From Rhynchopus sp. YZ270_cl-10 (Eukaryota > Euglenozoa > Diplonemea > Diplonemida > Diplonemidae): a DNA stretch of 64,000 nucleotides. The notes beneath the pieces were generated by a model. That model did no database searches. It was not told the origin of the DNA and worked only from the letters and a program-made list of their open reading frames with translations. The DNA is taken from contig OZ037842.1 of NCBI GenBank assembly GCA_964035575.1, positions 186,001 to 250,000 of the forward strand. The letters run 5' to 3'. This document shows, piece by piece, positions 27,365 through 40,292 of this stretch. The position numbers and the translations under genes were made by a program. Each line of letters starts with the position of its first letter. The stretch's first letter is position 1.

Positions 27365-29062
27365 AAGATAATATTTTCAATCGAAAGATGGAGTTGTCCA
27401 CCAGCGTCGTCTCCTCTTTTTTTGAATAAGAAATCTTTTGTTTTTTGCTAATAAAAAGTAGGGTACAGCCAGTACACCTTTCCCTAATTGTGTAGGATAG
27501 ACCTCGCTGCAGCAGCGGGCAATGGGCTGACTAAAAAGGTATTTCAACATAATATGATGCAATCAATAAATTGGTAGCATAGGTATAGGGATCAACAAAA
27601 ATGTTCTCAACTTTCTTTTTATTTTGGTATGTTTTGCAAAATGTCAAAGAGAAAAGTAACATGTTTCGTGGATTAGTTTCTGACAATAACCCTGTTTCAG
27701 TCCAGAATCATACAGTTGGGTGGACATCTTCAGTGATTTCCCTTTAGATGGTGGGTGAATGTCGTGAAACCAAAAAGAGTGTAAAAGTACAAGTGTAAAA
27801 AAGTGTAAAAGTATTTCATATACTTTCTTTTCTAAACGAAAAGAAGGGAAAGAGGGTGCGAAAAATGTACCCTTGCTCATATGTAAAAAAATGTAAAAGT
27901 AAAAGTAAAAGTAGTTTCGAGCTGCCTTAGGATAATATTTTCCATCGAAAGATGGAGTTTTTGTCCACCAGCGTCGTCTCCTCTTTTTTTTTTTTTGAAT
28001 AAGAGATCTTTTGTTCTTTGCTAATAAAAAGTAGGGTACAGCCAGTACACCTTTCCCTAATTGTGTAGGATAGACCTCGCTGCAGTAGCGGGCAATGGGC
28101 TGACTAAAAGTATTTCAACATACGCAATCAATAAATTGATGCATAGGTATAGGGATCAACAAAAATGTTCTCAACTTTCTTCTTATTTTGGTATGTTTTG
28201 CAAAATATCAAAGAGAAAAGTAACATGTTTCGTGGATTAGTTTCTGACAACAACCCTGTTTCAGTCCAGAATCATACAGTTGGGTGGACATCTTCAGTGA
28301 TTTCCCTTTAGATGGTGGGTGAATGTCGTGAAACCAAAAAAAAGTGTAAAAGTACAAGTGTAAAAAAGTGTAAAAGTATTTCATGTACTTTCTTTTCTAA
28401 ACGAAAAGAAGGGAAAGAGGGTGCGAAAAATGTACCCTTGCTCATATGGAAAAAAGTGTAAAAGTAAAAGTAAAAGTAGTTTCGAGCATCCTTAAGATAA
28501 TATTTTCCATCGAAAGATGGAGTTGACCACCAGCGTCGTCTCCTCTTTTTTTGAATGAGAAATCTTTTGTTCTTTGCTAATAAAAAGTAGGGTACAGCCA
28601 GTACACCTTTCCCTAATTGTGTAGGATAGACCTCGCTGCAGTAGCGGGCAATGGGCTGACTGAAAGTATTTCAACATAATATGATGCAATCAATAAATTG
28701 ATAGCATAGGTATAGGGATCAACAAACATGTTCTCAACTTTCTTCTTATTTTGGTATGTTTTGCAAAATGTCAAAGAGAAAAGTAACAAAGTAACATGTT
28801 TCGTGGATTAGTTTCTGACAATAACCCTGTTTCAGTCCAGAATCATACAGTTGGGTGGACATCTTCAGTGATTTCCCTTTAGATGGTGGGTGAATGTCGT
28901 GAAACCAAAAAGAGTGTAAAAGTACAAGTGTAAAAAAGTGTAAAAGTATTTCATATACTTTCTTTTCTAAACGAAAAGAAGGGAAAGAGGGTGCGAAAAA
29001 TGTACCCTTGCTCATATGTAAAAAAAGTGTAAAAGTAAAAGTAAAAGTAGTTTCGAGCTGCC
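27365..29062. repeat. three R repeats of unit 2
   Basis: Units at about 27365-27928, 27929-28493 and 28494-29062, none with transposon insertions. The first has CGCTGCAGCAGCG where others have CGCTGCAGTAGCG. Confidence 0.75.
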
Positions 29063-30478
29063 TGCTTCTATACTACCTTCTCGGCAGCATCTGGAGCAGG
29101 GTTCCTCTCCGAAAGTGGAAAGCAAAGAAAACTGTAGTTGTTGATGCAGGCACTTCCGACTGACCCACGTACGATGCCAGCCATCAGGATGAAAGCACAA
29201 GTACCCTGCGGCCTACAACAGTAGATGTGGGGAGTCACAACATCTCTCTCTTGGCGTCCCATGTCTGTACTGACAGTTAGGCCGAAGTCCTGGCCTGACC
29301 GTTTGTCGCTGACTAATGCTCCGGGTGCGAGCACCCGTCATCGCATGGGGAAGACACGCCCAGCATTTATACCCTGCCAGGGTGTAACTTTGCATAGGAA
29401 AGGGGCAGGGGCGTTCACCCTGAGGACAAAGGGGAGAGTCCCGCATACCCAAGAAAAGAAATGAAAAGTTTGTAAGATGACCCTAAGCCTCTCGTGCTTA
29501 GTCACCTCATCATATTCGTTATCGCGGAGCAACATTTGCGCAGGCTTCCACAATAAAAGAAGAGGAAAGTAAAGAAAAACAGGGCCTTCAACCATCGACA
29601 AAGTCTGTCCACAGTTCTGTCGAAGTAAAAATGATTACGATTTTCTTTTCAATCGAAAGATGAAGTTTTGTCAACCGGAGTAAAAAAAAAGGTAAAAAAC
29701 GTAAAAAAAAAACAAAAATATGCGAGATTCGTATTTCTAAGAATCTTATATTATTCATGTTTTTAGATGCTGATTGTTGAAGGGGAACGAAGGGTTGATG
29801 CAAAAAAAACGCACAATGACACACGCCTCAATAAAAGATTGAGAACTTCGCCCCCCGAGCGATTAATAGTCACTCCAGGAAGCGAAGAGTGCGGGAAAAA
29901 GGAACAAAAGCATCAGCGTTACTAGTGGAAAGGGAATAGCTGTTGATCCGACTGACCCACGTACGACGCCAGCCATCCCTGTGTGGACTAGTTAACCCGA
30001 AACAAAATAGAAACTAACTTCAGGAATAAAACGAAAATAATGAAAAACAGCTTTTCGTTTATCGCTCCGCAAGCTTGTGTTGTGTGTGATGAAAGCAGTG
30101 AGAAAACACAAGCTGGCAGAACGCACCTTCCGTCGTTTCTATTTCCTTTTGTCAAGTACCTTGATATACAGAAAAATACAGAACATGGACGCAGCAGAGC
30201 TGCGATCCTTGAAGCGATGTGTCGTGCATCTCCTGCAAAGGGAGCGGGGAGTAGGAAAGGGGAGAGGGAAAGGGAGAGGGAGAGGGAACTACTGAAAGAG
30301 CCTCGAGGGAAATGCAGGTGAAGTGATTAATGCAGGCACCTCCGACTGACCCACCTACGCTGCCAGCCAGCCGGAATGAAAAGGGGTTCGATAACAGACA
30401 TAAACTGCGCAACCCTTCTAATACAAGATGTGTATTGTGCACGTACGCATTCACTGTATGAGTAAGGGAATAGTGATA

Positions 30479-32539
30479 TCAATTATCGTGGCTGTCGCTC
30501 TGGCTGTCGCTCTGGCTGTCGCTCTGGCTGTCGCTCTGGCTGTCGCTCTGGCTGTCGCTCTGGCTGTCGCTCTGGCTGTCGCTCTGGCTGTCGCTCTGGC
30601 TGTCGCTCTGGCTGTCGCTCTGGCTGTCGCTCTGGCTGTTGCTCTGGCTGTTGCTGTCCGAGTCACCGTTGCAGGGGGTCTCCTTCGTGGTTCTCACACC
30701 CTCAGACCCCACACAGTGACGGCACCAAAAGAAGTTCTTCGGGTCGTACTCCTGCTTCACCTCAAGCAGCCTTGCGTAGTTATCACCCCAGTAGCGTTCC
30801 TGCCAGTTCTCCATTGTGTACGCCGACTCCGAGAAGTAGGAGTTGGCACCCAGAGAGTACCACGCATCAGTGTCGCCGTTGTCATCACCAAAGGTGGACA
30901 TGTGCACTGCTGTGCGCATGCCTTCCGACATTGCTGTGCCGGCAAGCGCCTCTGGGGATCCGATCAGCCTGAAGGCCAGGACAATGTACAGACCGCACCC
31001 GACACCGTCACGGCAGCGCTGCAACATGTTGTCGAGGCGTGCGTGCATGTTGCCGTTGGCGTAGTTTTCTCTCCCCACCAGGACAGACGCGATGCCCAGC
31101 TGCCCAGGTTGGGGTGTCGCGCGAGTGGGGTCAATCGTGAACAGAGGGTTCGAGGGGAACAGGCTGAACTGGTCCGAAGACGTTTTCGGCGTGGATACCA
31201 AAAGCACGTCAGCAGCAGCTTGCAGCATGACGTCCCACGTCGTGATGTACTCCTGCTCCGTCTGCGCGCCCTGGTACGTAGTCTGCAGGAACACAGTCCA
31301 GCTCAAGCCACAGGACTCCGTCTGTGCACCAGGGAAGAAGACGAAGTCAACGGACCACTTCGCATTGGAAGCTGCAACCCAGTTGTGGAACGTAGTGAAG
31401 AGGTTGTGCAGGGAGTCGTACGAGCACATGTCTCCCATCCAGTACGTCTCAACAAACGTAATTCCCGTCGCAGGCACGTCGTACAGCTTCGTGTACAGTG
31501 CAGTGACAACACCCCATGTGGACCCACCACCACCTCTCAGTGCAAAGAACAAGTCGGGGTGGTTCTCCTCGTCCACGTAGACAAGTTCGCCGTTCGCAAG
31601 CACCATCTCCACTGCCAGGATCTGGTCAGCACCCAGTCCCTTGCTTGGTGCGAGAGGACCGTGTCCACCACCAAGGTGCCAGCCAACAACACCCACAGTG
31701 GTGCACCAGCCAGAGGGCATCATCTTGTTGTGGTCCTTCAGTGCGAAGAAGGCTTCTTCGAAGATGAGCCCTGCGCCAAGCCTGATGTTCCCCTCCGCGT
31801 GGCCAAGCCCACGAGAGTCGTCCACGTCCACGTCGACCTCCTTCAGGAAGGAGGTTCTGATCCAGAGCCCTGTATGTTGTGTTGTCAAGGATGACTGGCT
31901 AGGTGTGCATACCATTGTTGATGCTGTGTCGGTTGAGGTAGTCGTGTCCCGTACCTGCAACAGCAACACACAGGTTGTGCTTGCGTGCGAAGCGCACAGC
32001 AATCTGCACCTGCCTTGATGTGGTCGGCCACACAACAATCTTCGGGTTCCAGTCGTTGTACGGTTTGTTCTTGAGCGTGATCTTGCAGAACTGCGAGAAG
32101 TTGTCGACCAGGCACACCCCTTGTCTGTCCTCCTCAGCCTCCACGTACACGCCCTGCATATTCGGACCCTCTCCGTACAGGGGCTGGTTGGCAAACTCGC
32201 CCACAGCAAAGGGTGCCATACGAGGATGGCCGTCACCTCCCCACACAAGTTGTCTGTCGGAGTTGGTGCCTGTGCAAAGTGTTTGGTTGGAACAGTCAAA
32301 AGAGAACTTCAACAAAAAGCAGTGCAAAAGAAGTGTGCAGTGCAGTGTAGTGTAGTGTATGGGAATGGAAAGAAGAGCAGGTGGGAGAAGGACATACGTG
32401 CAAACTTCCGCGACAGCTTCGCCAGGTCGTGTGCATCTGGCCAGCAGGACTCACCCATGGTACAGCACCCATCCAGCTGCTCACCAACCTGACCTGCAAC
32501 CAGCTGCGACAGCGACAGCAGTGCTACTGTGCGCATCAT
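30479..32539 (-). CDS. BBE-like secreted FAD oxidase, type A copy 2 (A2)
   Basis: Same gene model as A1 shifted by 5,682 bp: exons 32539..32398, 32269..31913 and 31869..30479, coding 629 residues with no difference from A1 that I could find. The signal peptide, H156/C222 flavin-attachment pair, 43-nt second intron and ~12-unit SDSQ tail are all kept. Its 5' flank has the pyrimidine-AG at 32567-32568 and then the S segment from 32759. Identity over thousands of bases, spacers and introns included, means this is a very young duplicate; it adds dosage rather than a new activity. Confidence 0.88.
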
Positions 32540-35500
32540 TTTCGAATGTGTTATTAAAATGTGAATCTGGTGAGGTGGTGTGTGCGAGGGTGTGAGGGGA
32601 GAAGGGAAGAAGGGTGCAGTACAAAAAAAACCATCCACAACAACAACTAGTCGCACGGTACTGAAGAAGTGTATCAAAGGAAAGGAGTAGTTTTCTCTGG
32701 GTGGAGTTATTAAAGAAAAAAAGAACACGTTTATCAGATGAGCTATCGCGGTGTGGGGTTGCTTCGTTTCCCTTCTTTATGGCTCGCTTTTTGCCAGCAT
32801 CAGTCTTTTTGTGTGCTGTGTTTGCATGGGGTGTGGGGATGTGGTGGTCGGTGTTATAAAAGAAGCAAATAGCGGGTGGGTACTGTTTTTTTTTTTGTGT
32901 TGTCATCGGTAACCCGATCGAGCGGCACGTTCACATGTTGTGAATGCAATTTCTGCACTCGAACAAAACACAGTCAAAAAAAACGTGTGGTAATGTGGCG
33001 GGGCACACACCCTGATGGTATTTTCTGAAAGGAACGTCAAATGTTTAAGATAATATTTTCAATCGAAAGATGGAGTTGTCCACCAGCGTCGTCTCCTCTT
33101 TTTTTGAATAAGAAATCTTTTGTTTTTTGCTAATAAAAAGTAGGGTACAGCCAGTACACCTTTCCCTAATTGTGTAGGATAGACCTCGCTGCAGCAGCGG
33201 GCAATGGGCTGACTAAAAAGGTATTTCAACATAATATGATGCAATCAATAAATTGGTAGCATAGGTATAGGGATCAACAAAAATGTTCTCAACTTTCTTT
33301 TTATTTTGGTATGTTTTGCAAAATGTCAAAGAGAAAAGTAACATGTTTCGTGGATTAGTTTCTGACAATAACCCTGTTTCAGTCCAGAATCATACAGTTG
33401 GGTGGACATCTTCAGTGATTTCCCTTTAGATGGTGGGTGAATGTCGTGAAACCAAAAAGAGTGTAAAAGTACAAGTGTAAAAAAGTGTAAAAGTATTTCA
33501 TATACTTTCTTTTCTAAACGAAAAGAAGGGAAAGAGGGTGCGAAAAATGTACCCTTGCTCATATGTAAAAAAATGTAAAAGTAAAAGTAAAAGTAGTTTC
33601 GAGCTGCCTTAGGATAATATTTTCCATCGAAAGATGGAGTTTTTGTCCACCAGCGTCGTCTCCTCTTTTTTTTTTTTTGAATAAGAGATCTTTTGTTCTT
33701 TGCTAATAAAAAGTAGGGTACAGCCAGTACACCTTTCCCTAATTGTGTAGGATAGACCTCGCTGCAGTAGCGGGCAATGGGCTGACTAAAAGTATTTCAA
33801 CATACGCAATCAATAAATTGATGCATAGGTATAGGGATCAACAAAAATGTTCTCAACTTTCTTTTTATTTTGGTATGTTTTGCAAAATATCAAAGAGAAA
33901 AGTAACATGTTTCGTGGATTAGTTTCTGACAACAACCCTGTTTCAGTCCAGAATCATACAGTTGGGTGGACATCTTCAGTGATTTCCCTTTAGATGGTGG
34001 GTGAATGTCGTGAAACCAAAAAAAAGTGTAAAAGTACAAGTGTAAAAAAGTGTAAAAGTATTTCATGTACTTTCTTTTCTAAACGAAAAGAAGGGAAAGA
34101 GGGTGCGAAAAATGTACCCTTGCTCATATGGAAAAAAGTGTAAAAGTAAAAGTAAAAGTAGTTTCGAGCATCCTTAAGATAATATTTTCCATCGAAAGAT
34201 GGAGTTGACCACCAGCGTCGTCTCCTCTTTTTTTGAATGAGAAATCTTTTGTTCTTTGCTAATAAAAAGTAGGGTACAGCCAGTACACCTTTCCCTAATT
34301 GTGTAGGATAGACCTCGCTGCAGTAGCGGGCAATGGGCTGACTGAAAGTATTTCAACATAATATGATGCAATCAATAAATTGATAGCATAGGTATAGGGA
34401 TCAACAAACATGTTCTCAACTTTCTTCTTATTTTGGTATGTTTTGCAAAATGTCAAAGAGAAAAGTAACAAAGTAACATGTTTCGTGGATTAGTTTCTGA
34501 CAATAACCCTGTTTCAGTCCAGAATCATACAGTTGGGTGGACATCTTCAGTGATTTCCCTTTAGATGGTGGGTGAATGTCGTGAAACCAAAAAGAGTGTA
34601 AAAGTACAAGTGTAAAAAAGTGTAAAAGTATTTCATATACTTTCTTTTCTAAACGAAAAGAAGGGAAAGAGGGTGCGAAAAATGTACCCTTGCTCATATG
34701 TAAAAAAAGTGTAAAAGTAAAAGTAAAAGTAGTTTCGAGCTGCCTGCTTCTATACTACCTTCTCGGCAGCATCTGGAGCAGGGTTCCTCTCCGAAAGTGG
34801 AAAGCAAAGAAAACTGTAGTTGTTGATGCAGGCACTTCCGACTGACCCACGTACGATGCCAGCCATCAGGATGAAAGCACAAGTACCCTGCGGCCTACAA
34901 CAGTAGATGTGGGGAGTCACAACATCTCTCTCTTGGCGTCCCATGTCTGTACTGACAGTTAGGCCGAAGTCCTGGCCTGACCGTTTGTCGCTGACTAATG
35001 CTCCGGGTGCGAGCACCCGTCATCGCATGGGGAAGACACGCCCAGCATTTATACCCTGCCAGGGTGTAACTTTGCATAGGAAAGGGGCAGGGGCGTTCAC
35101 CCTGAGGACAAAGGGGAGAGTCCCGCATACCCAAGAAAAGAAATGAAAAGTTTGTAAGATGACCCTAAGCCTCTCGTGCTTAGTCACCTCATCATATTCG
35201 TTATCGCGGAGCAACATTTGCGCAGGCTTCCACAATAAAAGAAGAGGAAAGTAAAGAAAAACAGGGCCTTCAACCATCGACAAAGTCTGTCCACAGTTCT
35301 GTCGAAGTAAAAATGATTACGATTTTCTTTTCAATCGAAAGATGAAGTTTTGTCAACCGGAGTAAAAAAAAAGGTAAAAAACGTAAAAAAAAAACAAAAA
35401 TATGCGAGATTCGTATTTCTAAGAATCTTATATTATTCATGTTTTTAGATGCTGATTGTTGAAGGGGAACGAAGGGTTGATGCAAAAAAAACGCACAATG

Positions 35501-36160
35501 ACACACGCCTCAATAAAAGATTGAGAACTTCGCCCCCCGAGCGATTAATAGTCACTCCAGGAAGCGAAGAGTGCGGGAAAAAGGAACAAAAGCATCAGCG
35601 TTACTAGTGGAAAGGGAATAGCTGTTGATCCGACTGACCCACGTACGACGCCAGCCATCCCTGTGTGGACTAGTTAACCCGAAACAAAATAGAAACTAAC
35701 TTCAGGAATAAAACGAAAATAATGAAAAACAGCTTTTCGTTTATCGCTCCGCAAGCTTGTGTTGTGTGTGATGAAAGCAGTGAGAAAACACAAGCTGGCA
35801 GAACGCACCTTCCGTCGTTTCTATTTCCTTTTGTCAAGTACCTTGATATACAGAAAAATACAGAACATGGACGCAGCAGAGCTGCGATCCTTGAAGCGAT
35901 GTGTCGTGCATCTCCTGCAAAGGGAGCGGGGAGTAGGAAAGGGGAGAGGGAAAGGGAGAGGGAGAGGGAACTACTGAAAGAGCCTCGAGGGAAATGCAGG
36001 TGAAGTGATTAATGCAGGCACCTCCGACTGACCCACCTACGCTGCCAGCCAGCCGGAATGAAAAGGGGTTCGATAACAGACATAAACTGCGCAACCCTTC
36101 TAATACAAGATGTGTATTGTGCACGTACGCATTCACTGTATGAGTAAGGGAATAGTGATA
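32540..36160. other. unit 2/3 spacer (gene-free)
   Basis: Same composition as 26858-30478: A2 5' flank, S segment 32759-33046, R repeats at about 33047-33610, 33611-34175 and 34176-34744, A-spacer 34745-36160 with the hairpin module and A-box-like repeats. No protein gene. Confidence 0.7.
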
Positions 36161-38173
36161 TCAATTATCGTGGCTGTCGCTCTGGCTGTCGCTCTGGCTG
36201 TCGCTCTGGCTGTCGCTCTGGCTGTCGCTCTGGCTGTCGCTCTGGCTGTCGCTCTGGCTGTCGCTCTGGCTGTTGCTCTGGCTGTTGCTGTCCGAGTCAC
36301 CGTTGCAGGGGGTCTCCTTCGTGGTTCTCACACCCTCAGACCCCACACAGTGACGGCACCAAAAGAAGTTCTTCGGGTCGTACTCCTGCTTCACCTCAAG
36401 CAGCCTTGCGTAGTTATCACCCCAGTAGCGTTCCTGCCAGTTCTCCATTGTGTACGCCGACTCCGAGAAGTAGGAGTTGGCACCCAGAGAGTACCACGCA
36501 TCAGTGTCGCCGTTGTCATCACCAAAGGTGGACATGTGCACTGCTGTGCGCATGCCTTCCGACATTGCTGTGCCGGCAAGCGCCTCTGGGGATCCGATCA
36601 GCCTGAAGGCCAGGACAATGTACAGACCGCACCCGACACCGTCACGGCAGCGCTGCAACATGTTGTCGAGGCGTGCGTGCATGTTGCCGTTGGCGTAGTT
36701 TTCTCTCCCCACCAGGACAGACGCGATGCCCAGCTGCCCAGGTTGGGGTGTCGCGCGAGTGGGGTCAATCGTGAACAGAGGGTTCGAGGGGAACAGGCTG
36801 AACTGGTCCGAAGACGTTTTCGGCGTGGATACCAAAAGCACGTCAGCAGCAGCTTGCAGCATGACGTCCCACGTCGTGATGTACTCCTGCTCCGTCTGCG
36901 CGCCCTGGTACGTAGTCTGCAGGAACACAGTCCAGCTCAAGCCACAGGACTCCGTCTGTGCACCAGGGAAGAAGACGAAGTCAACGGACCACTTCGCATT
37001 GGAAGCTGCAACCCAGTTGTGGAACGTAGTGAAGAGGTTGTGCAGGGAGTCGTACGAGCACATGTCTCCCATCCAGTACGTCTCAACAAACGTAATTCCC
37101 GTCGCAGGCACGTCGTACAGCTTCGTGTACAGTGCAGTGACAACACCCCATGTGGACCCACCACCACCTCTCAGTGCAAAGAACAAGTCGGGGTGGTTCT
37201 CCTCGTCCACGTAGACAAGTTCGCCGTTCGCAAGCACCATCTCCACTGCCAGGATCTGGTCAGCACCCAGTCCCTTGCTTGGTGCGAGAGGACCGTGTCC
37301 ACCACCAAGGTGCCAGCCAACAACACCCACAGTGGTGCACCAGCCAGAGGGCATCATCTTGTTGTGGTCCTTCAGTGCGAAGAAGGCTTCTTCGAAGATG
37401 AGCCCTGCGCCAAGCCTGATGTTCCCCTCCGCGTGGCCAAGCCCACGAGAGTCGTCCACGTCCACGTCGACCTCCTTCAGGAAGGAGGTTCTGATCCAGA
37501 GCCCTGTATGTTGTGTTGTCAAGGATGACTGGCTAGGTGTGCATACCATTGTTGATGCTGTGTCGGTTGAGGTAGTCGTGTCCCGTACCTGCAACAGCAA
37601 CACACAGGTTGTGCTTGCGTGCGAAGCGCACAGCAATCTGCACCTGCCTTGATGTGGTCGGCCACACAACAATCTTCGGGTTCCAGTCGTTGTACGGTTT
37701 GTTCTTGAGCGTGATCTTGCAGAACTGCGAGAAGTTGTCGACCAGGCACACCCCTTGTCTGTCCTCCTCAGCCTCCACGTACACGCCCTGCATATTCGGA
37801 CCCTCTCCGTACAGGGGCTGGTTGGCAAACTCGCCCACAGCAAAGGGTGCCATACGAGGATGGCCGTCACCTCCCCACACAAGTTGTCTGTCGGAGTTGG
37901 TGCCTGTGCAAAGTGTTTGGTTGGAACAGTCAAAAGAGAACTTCAACAAAAAGCAGTGCAAAAGAAGTGTGCAGTGCAGTGTAGTGTAGTGTATGGGAAT
38001 GGAAAGAAGAGCAGGTGGGAGAAGGACATACGTGCAAACTTCCGCGACAGCTTCGCCAGGTCGTGTGCATCTGGCCAGCAGGACTCACCCATGGTACAGC
38101 ACCCATCCAGCTGCTCACCAACCTGACCTGCAACCAGCTGCGACAGCGACAGCAGTGCTACTGTGCGCATCAT
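36161..38173 (-). CDS. BBE-like secreted FAD oxidase, type A copy 3 (A3)
   Basis: Exons 38173..38032, 37903..37547 and 37503..36161 (613 residues). Identical to A1/A2 except for four fewer SDSQ repeats (48 bp) in the tail. Immediately above the ATG the sequence departs from A1/A2: about 120 bp of the shared 5' flank, including the usual acceptor, is absent. The ATG is instead preceded by ACTCCTTTGACACAG (minus), another usable pyrimidine-AG. This is the rightmost, truncated unit of the tandem. Expression may therefore differ from A1/A2. Confidence 0.88.
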
Positions 38174-40292
38174 TTTTACTGTGTCAAAGGAGTAATTTTC
38201 TCTGGGTGGAGTTATTTAAGAAAAAGGAACACGTTTATCACATGAACCATCCTCTGCACTGAACCACTCTGCAGGAAGCAGCCGCAGTGTCAACCTGCCG
38301 TCCAACCACATCAGGGGGTACTCATGCATGCACCTGATGTCGGATAAAAAAAGGCACCAACGGGACCAGGTCCGGGCTAGTCCCAAAAGGCCAAGACACG
38401 GAGCCACTGACTCTGCAAAAGAGAACCAGACTAGAACCAGAAAAAATTGAAGGGGGAAAAAAGCACTCCATTTTTGTTGTTCTTTTTTTCGCAGTTCCGG
38501 GCTGACCAGCCTTCTTTTTTTATAAAACGTTCGTTGGATCCGCAGAATCACAACGTTAGCAATATTGTTTCCTAAAATAGATGCAGGAACAACCCTGAGA
38601 CTACCCGAATGTCAGACAGACAGAATCAGGTTTCCTTTGCTTATTTGTCAGTTTGTTTGCTTTTCGTTTTTGTTTTTGTTTTGTTTTGCTTTTTTGTTTT
38701 TGCTTTTTTTTCTTTTTTGCTTTGTTTTGTTCTTGTTTTTGTTTTTTTTGTTGAAACCTTGTATAAGTGTTGACACCCGAGGATGAGTCCCTATACTATT
38801 TGTTTCTTATTTTTTTGAGTATCTCACGTTCCAGCTTCAACAAAACCTGCTTCGTTTTCTGTTCAACACAATCTTACAAAGGTAAGTGTTCATCTCGGTC
38901 ATATCAACTGAACGAAGGGAGTAAAAGCGGAATTGATTTAATCTTGTCGGGAAGGGGTCGGGAAACAAAATTGGGGGGAACTGCGCGAATCGCATGTTTT
39001 CCTTGGAAGAGACCCGCAAAGTGTCTCTGGCAAAGAAAAAAGAACGCACACAAAATAAAAAAAAGTTTATAAGATGACTACGCCTCTCGTGCTTAGTCAC
39101 CTTGAAAGAAAGAAAGATGTGGGAGTCGCAAAGCCTTGCTATTGCTTCATCTCTTCCAAAAAAGGAAAAGAAGAGTTTTGTCGATAGGCATTATGTTTTG
39201 CTGATTAGCCACCTTGACAAAAGGCCGGAGTGGAAGTGAAAGAACAGCCACAATAACATAACTTGTTGCAGGACGGTGCTGCATCATATCTCAAGACAAA
39301 AATAAAAAAGAGCCAATGATTGAAAGAGAGAGAGGACAGAGAGGGGATGGGAAGGGAACAAAATTGATTGGAACAATGGACTCCACAGAGAACGCAATAA
39401 ACACACGTAATAAACCGAGTAATAAACTTTAATACAGACCTCTTTCGTGGTGTGTGGCCTCAAGTTGGGGACACAAGTGAAGGTAAAATAGAGGTATCAA
39501 AAGCCACAGTGTGGCTGTCCTCTTTGCCAGTTCACAATCATATTTCAGGGGGGGGGGGGGGGGGAGGGGGTAAAAATAAATCTTTGCGTACCATCCTGAA
39601 GCAATGCAAAAGGATAGAACATACAAAGAAAAACAAAACGATATCTCGACTGGAGAATATGGACTCATTTGATTTCACTTCTGAATCCACGTACTCCTCA
39701 CAACCTCCAAAGACAAAACACAGAAACACTCACACCCAACCAGGTCACGTGCACAAGATAAAACTCAAAATGTGTCCTTCTGCACGTGATCGCAAGCATC
39801 GCAAGTTAAATGCTCTTTTCCTGAGACATTTGTTGCGAACACTAGACAAGAGGACCTAATCAAGAACTTGTGCACGTGACACGAGAACGGCTACACGGCT
39901 CTGGTTATGCCAACAATAATAAAAAACAAAAAGAGCAAAGTGTGGAAGGTGATCTGAAGTCTCAATAATAACGCACAAAATGGGGCTGCTGACTGGCACA
40001 ATCGGCCGAGAAAGCAAATAAAAAGATTAAATACGGGCGTACCATCTATTCAAAATAAGCGACAACCCCAACAAACAGATGGAAAGAAATACCACACTAC
40101 CTCTGAAGTGGGAGGAAGGCTCTCTGCACACATGTTGAGCACACCACATTTGAACTTGCCGCATGTGGTGCTGTGCACAGCTGAGATTCGCAACAAAGAA
40201 AAATGAAAAAGTCCGGATGCGCATACAAGAGAGTTAGAGCAGAAAAACGTATATGGGCATGTATGTGATATGGTTTGGGTTGTATCCTACAT
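38174..40292. other. spacer between A3 and B1 (gene-free)
   Basis: Left part (38174-39060) is mostly unique, with a T/G-rich tract of TTTTTG/TTTTGC runs at 38645-38755. A hairpin module lies at 39063-39103. The right part (~39340-40250) is the first, diverged copy of the B-type spacer, with a 16-base G run at ~39548. The conserved short plus-strand frame near 39662 is broken by indels in other copies and is not a gene. Confidence 0.6.

Larger units (their letters stand above)
26858..30478. other. unit 1/2 spacer upstream of A1 (gene-free)
   Basis: 5' flank of A1 with pyrimidine-AG (26885-26886), then the S segment copy (27077-27364), R repeats at about 27365-27928, 27929-28493 and 28494-29062, then the A-spacer (29063-30478). 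No protein gene. The unit junction is at ~27070, where A1's own flank switches to the aminotransferase-type flank. Confidence 0.7.
27077..32758. repeat. tandem unit 2 (5,682 bp)
   Basis: S segment, three R repeats, A-spacer and oxidase gene A2. All landmarks recur exactly 5,682 bp further on until the SDSQ repeat of A3. I found one base difference between units 2 and 3 (TTTCTTCTTA at ~28178 versus TTTCTTTTTA at ~33860). This indicates very recent duplication or ongoing homogenisation. Confidence 0.85.
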
